Origin: JADJOY01 sp046331705 [NCBI: bacterium]
GTDB lineage: Bacteria; JADJOY01
Direction of reading: 5' to 3'
Assembly (NCBI GenBank): GCA_046331705.1
Contig: JAXLQJ010000029.1
Coordinates: 1 to 64,000, forward strand
Length of the DNA: 64,000 nucleotides
Shown: one piece after another, positions 19,522-28,069 of the stretch
How positions within the stretch are numbered: position 1 is the first letter of the stretch
How the letters are laid out: each line of letters begins with the position of its first letter
Translations under genes and position numbers: made by a program
Notes under the pieces: model-generated
Told to the model about the DNA's origin: nothing
Database searches by the model: none
What the model saw: the letters and a program-made list of their open reading frames with translations, nothing else

Positions 19522-19745
19522 GCCCCGGCGATCTCGCGGTCGACGGCTCGGCACGCACGACGAGGAGCATTCTTTCCGTGGGTAGCACGCTGCCGAACGA
19601 GCCTCGCGCCACACGCGCGCCGACGAGCAACGTGATTCGGCTCGCGGGTGGGCGCCTGGAAGCGCCCCCCGAGAAGACATCGACGGGCACGAGAAGCTCG
19701 TCGCGGCGAGTTTTCTGGCAGCCCGTTCGCGATCACTCGCCCATC

Positions 19746-22022
19746 GTGCATCCCGACCGCAGCTCCCCGGCGCCCGCCTTGCCGCGCCGCCCACTCGCGC
19801 GTGCGCTGACCGCGGCGTCCTTGCTCGTCGCGCTGACCCTCGCGGGCTGCGCCGGCCTGTTGCGCCCCCCCCGCGAGCGCGCGCCCGACTTCGTGGTCCA
19901 GCGCCGCTTCGAGCGCGCCGAGTCGCTCTACGAGCAAGGCCAGCTCACCGAGGCCTATCGTCTCTACGAGCAGCTCTGGGAAGACTACGAGCCGCACCGC
20001 TATTCCGTTCCCGCACGCATGCGAATGGCCGAGCTGGACCTCGCGCAGAAGCACCCGGAGCAGGCCGAGGACGCGCTGAAGGACGTGCTCGCCGCGAGTC
20101 CCACCGCCGACGTCGCCCAGCGGGCGCAGCTGCTCTACGGCGACGTGCTCTACGCCCGCGGCGAATGGGCCGGCGCGCGCGAGCACTATCAGGCGTATCT
20201 CGCGAGTAATCCCAAAGCGCCGGAAGCGGTCGCGATCTTGTCGCGGATCGGCGAGATCCACGAGCGGCGCGGCGAGTACGGGCTGGCGCTGCGCGCGTAC
20301 GACCGCGCGCTCGAGCTCGCCACCAAGGCCGAGGACGTGTCCAACGTCCAGCGCGCCGTGAACGCGGTGCTCGTGGGCGAGATCTCGACGGAGCAGCTCG
20401 AGGAGGTCGCCGGGCTCTACGCGGGGCGCGCGATCGGCGTGGCCGCCGCCCGCGTCGCGGAGGATCGCCGCCGCAATCCGCCGCGCATCGCGATCGCGCC
20501 CGTGGCCGTGGTGCCGCCACCGGCCGCACCCACATCCGCGCCGACCCCGACGCTCTCCTCACCGCAGCCGACGGCCCGCGAGAGCCTGGCCACGGCGGCC
20601 CTGCCACCGCTCGAGCCACCACCCACGAGCAGTCCGCTCGACGCCACCGCGACCACCGACGCGCTGGCAAGCTCGCCCCCCGCTGCTCCCGAGGACGCGC
20701 CGCCCGCGACGCAAACGGCGCAAGCCGCCCAATCCGCCACGGCGACGAGCGCTGCGCCCATGGCCGCCGAGGCGACGCCCGTCGCACCCGAGCTCACGGT
20801 CTCGCCCGATCTCGCCACGACCATCGCGCTGGAAGCGGACGTGGTCGCGCTCCAGCGCGCGCGGCAACGCAGCCAGTCCGCGGCGACGATCGTGTGCCTG
20901 CTGCCGCTCAGCGGGAAGTACGCGCCTTTCGGCCTGCGCGCCCTCGACGGCATCACCGAAGCCGCGGACGTGTTCCGCCCCGGCGCGAACGGCGATCCCG
21001 TCGTGCCCGTTCGCTTCTTGATCGGCGACACCCAGGGCGATCCGGACCACGCGCTCGCGCTCTTCGACGAGCTGGTCGAGCCGAATCACGCCATCGCGGT
21101 GGTCGGGCCGATGGTGGGCAAGGTCGCGGAGGTGATCTCCCAACGCACCGCCGCCCTCGGCATTCCCCTGATCACGCTGGCCCGCACGGCGCAGCTCGCC
21201 GGCGCGGGGCAATGGTCGTTTCGCGCCAGCCTCACCGACGCCGACCTGACCCACAACCTGGCGAAGGTCGCCGTCGAGGACATGGGCATCCGCCGCTTCG
21301 CCGTGCTCTTCCCCAACGAGCCCTACGGGATGGAGATCCGCGATCGGTTCGTGCAGGACGTGCGCGCGGCGGGCGGCGAGATCCGTGCCGTCGCGGGGTT
21401 CAGCCCCAACGCGTCGGACTTCTCGGCACCGATCAAAACGCTGCTCGCACGGCGCAAGCCCGGGGCACCCGACGGCTCGACTCCCGACGATCTCGGCTTC
21501 GACGCGCTCTTCGTCCCCGGCTCCGAATCGAACGTGAAGCTGCTCGCGCCACAGCTCGTCTTCCAGGACGTGACCGGCATCCAGCTCCTCGGCACCAACT
21601 CCTGGAACTCGACCAAGCTGATCGCCGACGTCGGATCGTCCATCCAGGGCGCGTTCTTCCTCGATGGTTTCTTTCCCGCCAGCCCGAACCCCGAGGTGCG
21701 CACCTTCGTCCAGCGCTTCAACCTCGACTTCGACCGCGAGGCGACGCTCATCGAGGCGCTCGCCTACGAGGCCGCCTACCTGATCCGCGAGCGCGTCGAG
21801 AGCGGCGCCGTCCGCACGCGCGACGAGCTGGCACGCGACCTCGCCACGATGACCGACTACCGCGGCGTCGCCGGACTCGCACGCTTCGACGCCAACGGCG
21901 ACGCCGTCCGCAAGCTCAAGGCGCTCACCGTCGCCGACGACGAGATCGTGCAGGTGCGCTGGCCCGTGGACCGCCCCGGCACCACCATTCGCGACATCCC
22001 CAGCGCCACCGCGCCGCGTTGA
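19746..22022 (+). CDS. LpoA-like lipoprotein: TPR region plus periplasmic binding-protein domain
   Basis: A 758-residue lipoprotein from GTG 19746, giving a signal peptide with lipobox LAGC (Cys35). Order: TPR-like helices (about 45-215), a Pro/Ala/Thr-rich linker (about 250-365), and a type I periplasmic binding domain (about 377-758) beginning TIVCLLPLSGKYAPFG. This matches LpoA / 'penicillin-binding protein activator' proteins that stimulate class A PBPs from the outer membrane; an ABC-transport binding role is less likely as no transporter genes are near. A GTG at 19576 has a better SD (GAGGAG) and is in frame but would put the lipobox 90 residues in, so I prefer 19746. Confidence 0.8.
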   Translation: MHPDRSSPAPALPRRPLARALTAASLLVALTLAGCAGLLRPPRERAPDFVVQRRFERAESLYEQGQLTEAYRLYEQLWEDYEPHRYSVPARMRMAELDLAQKHPEQAEDALKDVLAASPTADVAQRAQLLYGDVLYARGEWAGAREHYQAYLASNPKAPEAVAILSRIGEIHERRGEYGLALRAYDRALELATKAEDVSNVQRAVNAVLVGEISTEQLEEVAGLYAGRAIGVAAARVAEDRRRNPPRIAIAPVAVVPPPAAPTSAPTPTLSSPQPTARESLATAALPPLEPPPTSSPLDATATTDALASSPPAAPEDAPPATQTAQAAQSATATSAAPMAAEATPVAPELTVSPDLATTIALEADVVALQRARQRSQSAATIVCLLPLSGKYAPFGLRALDGITEAADVFRPGANGDPVVPVRFLIGDTQGDPDHALALFDELVEPNHAIAVVGPMVGKVAEVISQRTAALGIPLITLARTAQLAGAGQWSFRASLTDADLTHNLAKVAVEDMGIRRFAVLFPNEPYGMEIRDRFVQDVRAAGGEIRAVAGFSPNASDFSAPIKTLLARRKPGAPDGSTPDDLGFDALFVPGSESNVKLLAPQLVFQDVTGIQLLGTNSWNSTKLIADVGSSIQGAFFLDGFFPASPNPEVRTFVQRFNLDFDREATLIEALAYEAAYLIRERVESGAVRTRDELARDLATMTDYRGVAGLARFDANGDAVRKLKALTVADDEIVQVRWPVDRPGTTIRDIPSATAPR

Positions 22023-22054
22023 GCGCGCGCGAGCCCACGCGCCGACGAGCCCCG

Positions 22055-23086
22055 ATGAAATTCGAAGATCTCGGCGAAGTGCAGTTCATCGAGCGCGTGC
22101 GCCAGCGCCTCGCCGCCGCGGAAGGCATCGCGATCGGCCTCGGCGACGACTGCGCCGAGGTCCACGGGTTCGACCGCGGCCGGCTGCTCGTGACCACCGA
22201 CCTGCTCCTCGAGGACGTCCACTTCCGCCTCACCACCACGACTCCCGAGCAGCTCGGCCACAAGATGCTCGCCGTGAACCTGAGCGACGTGGCGGCGATG
22301 GGCGGCGTCCCGCGCGTGTTCGTGTGCGGCCTGGGCGTGCCCGCGGAGCTCGACGTCGAGATCATCGAGCGGCTCTACGAAGGAGCGCTCGCGCTCGCAG
22401 ATCGCCACGAGGTCGCGCTGGTCGGCGGCGACACCAATCGCTCGGAGAGCGGCCTGGTGCTCGCGATCACGTTGCTCGCGTCGCCGCCGCGACGTGGCTC
22501 GCTCACGCGCGCGGCGGCACGCCCGGGCGACGTGCTCATGGTCACGGGCACGCTCGGCGACTCGGCGCTCGGCCTCAAGATCCTCGAGGAGGACTTGGTC
22601 AAGAATCCGCATCTGCCCGCGTTCGAGCAGCTCACGCGCCGCCACCTGGAGCCGATTCCGCGCATCGAGGCCGGCCGCGCGCTCGCCACCGAGCGCCTGG
22701 CGCACGCGGCGATCGACGTGAGCGACGGACTCGCCATCGACGCGACGCACCTGGCGGTGGAGAGCCAGGTGGGCATCGAGATCGACCTCGCCGCGATCCC
22801 GCTCAGCCCCGAGCTGGTCGCGGTCGCCCACGATCTCGGCCTCGATCCTCTCGAGATCGCCGCCGCCGGCGGCGAGGACTACGAGCTTCTCTTCTCGGTC
22901 TCGCCGCGGCGGGTGACCGAGGTCGAGGACTCGTTGACGCGCCTCGGCCTGCCGGTGACCGCCATCGGCCGCGTCACCGCGGAAGCCGGCAGCGTGCGCA
23001 TCGGCGATCGCGCCGCGAGCGAGTTCCGAAGCTTCCAGCACTTCGCGCACGCGGGCCGATCCGGGGGCGACGAGGGCGTGGGATGA
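22055..23086 (+). CDS. thiL: Thiamine-monophosphate kinase
   Basis: A 343-residue ThiL that phosphorylates thiamine monophosphate to the active diphosphate. Recognisable segments: IGLGDDCAEV, TTDLLLEDVHF, the MLAVNLSDVAAMGG helix, VGGDTNRSESGLVLAITLL, AAIDVSDGLAIDATHLA and AAGGEDYELLF. Metal-binding Asp residues are present. It starts at ATG 22055, 33 bp after the LpoA-like gene, and overlaps the next lipoprotein gene by four bases (ATGA). No other thiamin genes are nearby. Confidence 0.95.
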   Translation: MKFEDLGEVQFIERVRQRLAAAEGIAIGLGDDCAEVHGFDRGRLLVTTDLLLEDVHFRLTTTTPEQLGHKMLAVNLSDVAAMGGVPRVFVCGLGVPAELDVEIIERLYEGALALADRHEVALVGGDTNRSESGLVLAITLLASPPRRGSLTRAAARPGDVLMVTGTLGDSALGLKILEEDLVKNPHLPAFEQLTRRHLEPIPRIEAGRALATERLAHAAIDVSDGLAIDATHLAVESQVGIEIDLAAIPLSPELVAVAHDLGLDPLEIAAAGGEDYELLFSVSPRRVTEVEDSLTRLGLPVTAIGRVTAEAGSVRIGDRAASEFRSFQHFAHAGRSGGDEGVG

Positions 23087-24039
23087 GCAACGCCCGGCAC
23101 CTGCGCGCCGCGCGCCGCATCGTTCGCGCCGGCGCGCTGCTCGGCCTGGCGGCCGCCGCAGCAGCCTGCGGCGGTGGACAGCGCGGCGACGCGCTGCCCG
23201 TGGAAGCCTGGTCGCTCTCCGCCGATACCCTGACCACGCCGGGCCTTCACAGCCAGGGGCTCGCCTCGCTCCCCGAGCGCGGCGCCGACGTGATTGCGTT
23301 CACCAGCCGCTACACGCTGGACCGCGCCAACGGCGCCACCATCGAGAAGCTCGCGTCCGCGTTTCCAACGGCACTCGCGTCGCAGCGCTTCGATCATCTC
23401 GGCGACATCGACGGCTTCGCCGGCCAGATCTACGGCGGCCTGGAAGACAACGGCGAGCCCTACGGCGAGCGCTATCACCGCGCTCTGGTCGCCTACGACG
23501 CCGAGACGCTGGAGCCCGAAGCGTACGCGGTCGATCCCGGCGCTCCCGACGCGCCGGGCGATGGCGACGCGCCGTGGGTCACGGTCTCGCCGGATGGCGC
23601 GTGGGTGGTGAGCGGCGAGTGGGATCCGCAGGACTCGCTCCTCGTGTTCCGCCGCGACGCGATCCTGGCCGGCGGCGAGATCGAGACCGTGGTGAGAATC
23701 CCGCTGGACGTCCCCCTGGCGCGGATCCAGGGCTGCGACTTCGATGGCCCGCGGGTGCTGGTCTGCGCGTCCGACGACGCCGCCACCGGCAAGCTGGTGT
23801 CGGCGATCGTCCTCTCCGCGCCACTCGGCGCCACGGTCGACCTCGCTTCCGTGACCGCGCACGTCGAACCGCTCTTCCCCGTGCTCATCCCACCCGACGT
23901 GTGCGGTGCGGAGGCCGAGGTGGAGGGCGTCGACGTCGACGGCGACGAGCTACGAGTGATGGTGATCGGCTCGTGCCTGCTCGACACCCACGTCGACCGC
24001 TACGTTCGCGACGCCGCAGGTCGCGCGCGCTCCGGCTGA
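23083..24039 (+). CDS. Lipoprotein of unknown function
   Basis: Not recognised beyond export. A 318-residue protein with a signal peptide and an alanine-rich lipobox at Cys29, followed by beta-rich sequence with repeated motifs such as DTLTTPGLHSQGLASL, FDHLGDIDGFAGQIYGGLED and VTVSPDGAWVVSGEWDP, suggestive of a beta-propeller-type fold. It is translationally coupled to thiL (ATGA overlap), probably by compact packing and not by shared function. Confidence 0.7.
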   Translation: MSNARHLRAARRIVRAGALLGLAAAAAACGGGQRGDALPVEAWSLSADTLTTPGLHSQGLASLPERGADVIAFTSRYTLDRANGATIEKLASAFPTALASQRFDHLGDIDGFAGQIYGGLEDNGEPYGERYHRALVAYDAETLEPEAYAVDPGAPDAPGDGDAPWVTVSPDGAWVVSGEWDPQDSLLVFRRDAILAGGEIETVVRIPLDVPLARIQGCDFDGPRVLVCASDDAATGKLVSAIVLSAPLGATVDLASVTAHVEPLFPVLIPPDVCGAEAEVEGVDVDGDELRVMVIGSCLLDTHVDRYVRDAAGRARSG

Positions 24040-24171
24040 AGCGAAGTCCACCGCCGCGCGCACTCGCGCGAGCGCCGTGACGGCGCGCCGGCGAGGCGCG
24101 GCTCGCCGATACGCGTGATAGAGTGCGGCGCCCGCAGGCGCCGGCCCGACGCCGTTTCGCGAGCGAGATCG

Positions 24172-24921
24172 ATGAATCCGGACCGGTTGCGCGAGCTGTT
24201 GCAGGAAGTGCGCGGTGGCCACGTCGACGTGGACGCCGCACTCGAGCGTCTGGCGCAGCTCCCCTACCAGGACCTCGGCTTCGCGCGCGTCGATCACCAT
24301 CGCGCGTTGCGCAAGGGGTTCCCGGAAGTCGTCTACGGTGGCGGCAAGACCGCGACGCAGATCGTGGCGATCGTGCGCGCCCTCGTGAAAGCAGGCTCGA
24401 ACGCGCTGGTGACGCGCGTCGATCCGGACAAGGCGCGCGCCGTGCGGCGGCGCCTACCCAAGGCGCGCTACCACGAGGACGCGCGCGCGCTGACGCTGAT
24501 CACCGCGCCGCTCAAGCCCGCGGGTCGCGGCACCGTCGTCGTGGTCAGCGCCGGCACCTCCGATCAGCCGGTCGCCGAGGAAGCGGCGGTGACGCTCGAG
24601 TTGATGGGCCAGCGCATCGACAAGGTCTACGACGTGGGCGTGGCGGGCCTGCACCGCTTGCTCGGCGATGCGGCGCGGTTGCGCGAGGCGAGCGTCTTGA
24701 TCGTGGTCGCGGGCATGGAAGGCGCGCTCCCCAGCGTGGTCGCCGGCCTGGTCTCCAAGCCGGTGATCGCGGTGCCGACGAGCGTCGGATACGGCGCGAG
24801 CTTCGGCGGTGTCGCCGCGCTGCTCGGCATGCTCACCAGCTGCGCCTCCGGTGTCGCCGTCGTCAACATCGACAACGGCTTCGGCGCCGCGTGCATCGCG
24901 GCGCTCATCAACCGGGTGTGA
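24172..24921 (+). CDS. larB: Nickel-pincer cofactor biosynthesis carboxylase LarB
   Basis: A 249-residue LarB with an N-terminal helical region (through GGGKTATQIVAIV) and a PurE-like C-terminal domain (VVVVSAGTSDQPVAEEA, VVAGMEGALPSVVAGL, PTSVGYGASFGGVAALLGML). LarB carboxylates and hydrolyses nicotinic acid adenine dinucleotide, the first step of the nickel-pincer nucleotide of lactate racemase. ATG 24172 was chosen over an upstream in-frame start by family N-terminus. larC follows after 12 bp. Confidence 0.93.
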   Translation: MNPDRLRELLQEVRGGHVDVDAALERLAQLPYQDLGFARVDHHRALRKGFPEVVYGGGKTATQIVAIVRALVKAGSNALVTRVDPDKARAVRRRLPKARYHEDARALTLITAPLKPAGRGTVVVVSAGTSDQPVAEEAAVTLELMGQRIDKVYDVGVAGLHRLLGDAARLREASVLIVVAGMEGALPSVVAGLVSKPVIAVPTSVGYGASFGGVAALLGMLTSCASGVAVVNIDNGFGAACIAALINRV

Positions 24922-24933
24922 GGCCGACCGCGC

Positions 24934-26361
24934 GTGACGATCGCCTACCTCGACTGCTTCGCGGGCCTGAGCGGCGATCTCTTCCTCGGCGCGCTCGTCG
25001 ACCTCGGCTATCCGGGCGAGGAGCTGCGGCGGGTCGCGCGCGCCGTCGTGGGTGACCAGGCGCACCTGCACATCCGCCGCGAAGCGCGCCACGGGATCGT
25101 GGGCACGCGCGTGATCGTCGAGCTCGACGTTCCCGCCAGCGCGAGCGCCGCCGGGCCGAGCGTGGACCACGCGGAGATGGGCGAGACCGCCACCGCCACA
25201 CATCCGCACTCGCACTCGCACTCTCACGCGGAGTCGCACGGCCACGCGCATTCCCACGATCACGATCACGACCACGAGCACGGGCACGAGCATCCGCATC
25301 CGCTCCCGCCCTTCCACGGCGCCGCGCACGCGAGTCACGGCCCGCGGCGAGCGCACTCCCGCGCGCACACGGGTTGGCGCGAGATCCGAGCTCTCATCCA
25401 GGCCGCCGACCTCAGCCCCTCCGTGCGGGAGCGATCGCTCGCGGTCTTCGAGCGGCTGGCGCACGTCGAGGCGCGGATTCACGGCATCGCCGTGGAGGAC
25501 GTCGCATTCCACGAGGTGGGCGCCGTGGACGCGCTGGTCGACATCGTGGGCACGGCGGCGGGCGTCGAGGCGCTGGCGCTCGATTCCATCGTCTCGGCAC
25601 CACCGGTGCTCGGCAGCGGCTTCGTCGACACCGCGCACGGCCGCATGCCGGTCCCCGCGCCGGCGACCCTGGCACTGCTCGCGGGAGTACCGCTGCCGGG
25701 CACCTCACCGGCGCCTGGCGAGCGCACCACGCCCACGGGAGCAGCGCTCGCGGTGACCCTCGCCTCTCGCTTCGGCGCGAGGCCAGACATGGTGGTCGAG
25801 CGCATCGGCTACGGCGTCGCCACCCAGGACCCGCGCGAGGTGCCCAACCTGCTGCGCGTGTGGGTGGGTCAGCCGATCGCGATCGGCGCAGCAGACGAGC
25901 GCATCCGCGCCGCGACCGACTACGTGGACATCGTCGAGGCCGAGATCGACGACATGAACCCCGAGCTCTTCGGCCACCTCGCCGAGCGGATGCGCGCCGC
26001 GGGCGCGCTCGACGTGCTGCTCACGCCGGTGCAGATGAAGAAGGGGCGCCCCGGAACCTCGATCCGCGTGCTGACGCGAGCGGGCGAAGGCGAGCGCCTG
26101 GCCGCGCGACTGCTGGTGGAATCGACGTCCACCGGCGCGCGCATCACCCACGCCACGCGCGTCAAGCTCGCCCGCGAGGTGCGGAGCGTGGGCACGCCGC
26201 TCGGCGCGGTGCGGGTGAAGGTCATCGAGGTCGGCGATGGCACGCGCCGGCTCCATCCCGAATACGAGGACGTCTGTCGGCTCGCCGACCAGCACGGCTT
26301 GCCGCTGGTCGAGTGCGAGCGGCGGATCGTCGTCGCGCTCGCGCGCGAGGAGAACGCATGA
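24934..26361 (+). CDS. larC: Nickel insertase LarC, single-ORF form with a His-rich insertion
   Basis: A 475-residue LarC starting at GTG 24934 with IAYLDCFAGLSGDLFLGAL. Residues about 88-145 form a linker with repeated HxH and DHDH runs, a likely nickel-storage or metal-binding stretch. The C-terminal half has the conserved VEAEIDDMNPELFGHL and PVQMKKGRPGTSI segments. LarC inserts nickel into the pincer nucleotide in a CTP-dependent reaction. In Lactiplantibacillus the gene is split and joined by frameshifting; here it is continuous. It overlaps the next gene by four bases. Neither larE nor a larA-like racemase is in the window. Confidence 0.93.
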   Translation: MTIAYLDCFAGLSGDLFLGALVDLGYPGEELRRVARAVVGDQAHLHIRREARHGIVGTRVIVELDVPASASAAGPSVDHAEMGETATATHPHSHSHSHAESHGHAHSHDHDHDHEHGHEHPHPLPPFHGAAHASHGPRRAHSRAHTGWREIRALIQAADLSPSVRERSLAVFERLAHVEARIHGIAVEDVAFHEVGAVDALVDIVGTAAGVEALALDSIVSAPPVLGSGFVDTAHGRMPVPAPATLALLAGVPLPGTSPAPGERTTPTGAALAVTLASRFGARPDMVVERIGYGVATQDPREVPNLLRVWVGQPIAIGAADERIRAATDYVDIVEAEIDDMNPELFGHLAERMRAAGALDVLLTPVQMKKGRPGTSIRVLTRAGEGERLAARLLVESTSTGARITHATRVKLAREVRSVGTPLGAVRVKVIEVGDGTRRLHPEYEDVCRLADQHGLPLVECERRIVVALAREENA

Positions 26362-28034
26362 AGTGGGACTACCTGGATCACGCTGCCGCGCGAGGGGCGG
26401 ACGGCCTGCGCGTCGTGTTGCTCGCGTTCGCGCTCGCGGCCAGCGCGTGCGGCGGGTCCGGGGGCGGCGGCGGCGACGCCGGCACGCCGCGCTCGGAACC
26501 GCTGCTGCCACCGCCGTCTCCGAAGGACGCTTCCGCGTTCACCAACGCACCCGAGCTCCACCTCGCCTCGGGTGTCGCGCCCGAGCACATCGTGCGCATC
26601 TCGCAGAACGCGTTGCGGCAGTACGAGCACCTCACGATCGCGAGCCTGCAGGGACTGGTGGCGCGCGGCAGCACCGAGCTGATCTGGATCGAGCCCAACG
26701 AAGACCAACCGTGGATCGATCACGTCGTCGCGACCCGCGGGATCACGTGGGACCGCGAGTTCGACGCCCTCGACATGCTGGCGCGCTTTCGCGACCACAT
26801 CCCGGGTTACGTCCGCATCGACTCGCAAGGATTGCCGGACTCGATCAACGCCGGGATCTCGTTCGCGGGGCTGGTGGGCGCGATCGCCGTCGATCGGCGC
26901 CAGGAGCTCCACGTCGCGCCTCTCGAGATCCCCATGCTCAACGATCTGACCGGCTACGACGAGGCGCATCTGCTCGCCGAGCATCCGGGCGCGTTCGATC
27001 GTTCCATCGTGTTCGAGCAGCGCGAGGACATCCTGCCGCTGCTCAAGGATCTGCCCGTGCTGACCGGTGGTTTCGTGTACCACGATGGCGAGGGCCGCAG
27101 CCCCTTCGGCCTCAGCGTGCTGGCGAGCCAGCCGCCCGGCGGCTTCTTGATGGGCTGGCGCGGGCAGCAGAGCGAGCAGCCGATGGTCGAGGACGCGTCG
27201 CTCAACTCGCTCGCGCTCATCGCGTGCGATACCTGCCAGAACCTCTCGACACTCGCTCAGTTCTCGTACCAGCCCCCGGTGCGCGCACCCCGCCCGCCCG
27301 TCCCCGCGCTCGAGCCCGGCGTCCACTACGTCTCGCTGCTGGTCACCGATGGCGACAACATCGGCTTCCTGATGAACGACGTGTGGAAGCAGAAGTACTT
27401 CGGCAACGGCCTGCGCGGCACGTACCCGCTGACCTGGGAGCTCTCGCCGGCGCTGGTGCGGATCGCGCCGCCGATCCTCGAGTGGTACCTCGGACACGGC
27501 ACGCCGAACGATTCGTTCGTGGCCGGCCCGTCGGGGAAGGGCTACATCCTGCCGCACCTCGAGCCCAACCTGAACCGGTTCCTGGACGAGACCGAGCCGA
27601 TGCTCTGGGAATCGGGGCTGCACATCGCGACGGTGATCGACGAGCTTCCGATCGCGAGCGGCGCCTACAACCCGTATCTCAATCGCGCTTCGATCGACGC
27701 CGTCATCGCCAAGATCGGTCGCTACTACAGCGCTGGCCAAGGCGCAGTGCGCTGGGTGGGCGACAAGCCGATCATCTCGGTCCGGACGGCGATCTGGGAG
27801 GGATTCCAGACACCCGAGCAAGCGGCCGCCGCCATCAGCGCGCTGCCCCGCGCGCCAGGCGCGAACACCGATGCCGTGAGCGTCGTCGTCATCCACCCGT
27901 TCTCCCGATTCGGCGCCAGCGAGCGCGACTACGCGCTGGTGGAGATCGGCCGTCGCTTCCGCGACAGCCTCGCGTCCCACGTTCGCCTGGTTCCGATCGA
28001 GGAGCTGATCCAGCACGCCAAGGAGCTGCGCTGA
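26358..28034 (+). CDS. Lipoprotein with GxGYxYP-type putative glycoside hydrolase domain
   Basis: A 558-residue secreted protein: signal peptide with lipobox ending at Cys31, a glycine/proline-rich linker, then a large domain with VSLLVTDGDNIGFLMND (326-341) and GPSGKGYILPH (390-400), which matches the GxGYxxP signature of the GxGYxYP putative glycoside hydrolase family. Enzymatic activity of that family is not established to my knowledge. GAGGAG precedes ATG 26358, which overlaps the larC stop; whether it shares a pathway with the lar genes is unknown. Confidence 0.72.
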   Translation: MKWDYLDHAAARGADGLRVVLLAFALAASACGGSGGGGGDAGTPRSEPLLPPPSPKDASAFTNAPELHLASGVAPEHIVRISQNALRQYEHLTIASLQGLVARGSTELIWIEPNEDQPWIDHVVATRGITWDREFDALDMLARFRDHIPGYVRIDSQGLPDSINAGISFAGLVGAIAVDRRQELHVAPLEIPMLNDLTGYDEAHLLAEHPGAFDRSIVFEQREDILPLLKDLPVLTGGFVYHDGEGRSPFGLSVLASQPPGGFLMGWRGQQSEQPMVEDASLNSLALIACDTCQNLSTLAQFSYQPPVRAPRPPVPALEPGVHYVSLLVTDGDNIGFLMNDVWKQKYFGNGLRGTYPLTWELSPALVRIAPPILEWYLGHGTPNDSFVAGPSGKGYILPHLEPNLNRFLDETEPMLWESGLHIATVIDELPIASGAYNPYLNRASIDAVIAKIGRYYSAGQGAVRWVGDKPIISVRTAIWEGFQTPEQAAAAISALPRAPGANTDAVSVVVIHPFSRFGASERDYALVEIGRRFRDSLASHVRLVPIEELIQHAKELR

Positions 28035-28069
28035 CGCGTCCGTTCGCGACCAGCAACGCCAGCCGCGCC

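Noticed and set aside
19576-19745. N-terminal extension of the LpoA-like lipoprotein from GTG 19576 with a good SD
   Set aside because: It would place the lipobox about 90 residues from the N-terminus, which is not compatible with a signal peptide. The SD-like GAGGAG might serve a short upstream peptide, which I cannot support.
24934-26361. Programmed frameshift in larC
   Set aside because: The gene is one continuous frame through both halves, so the recoding known from Lactiplantibacillus is not needed.
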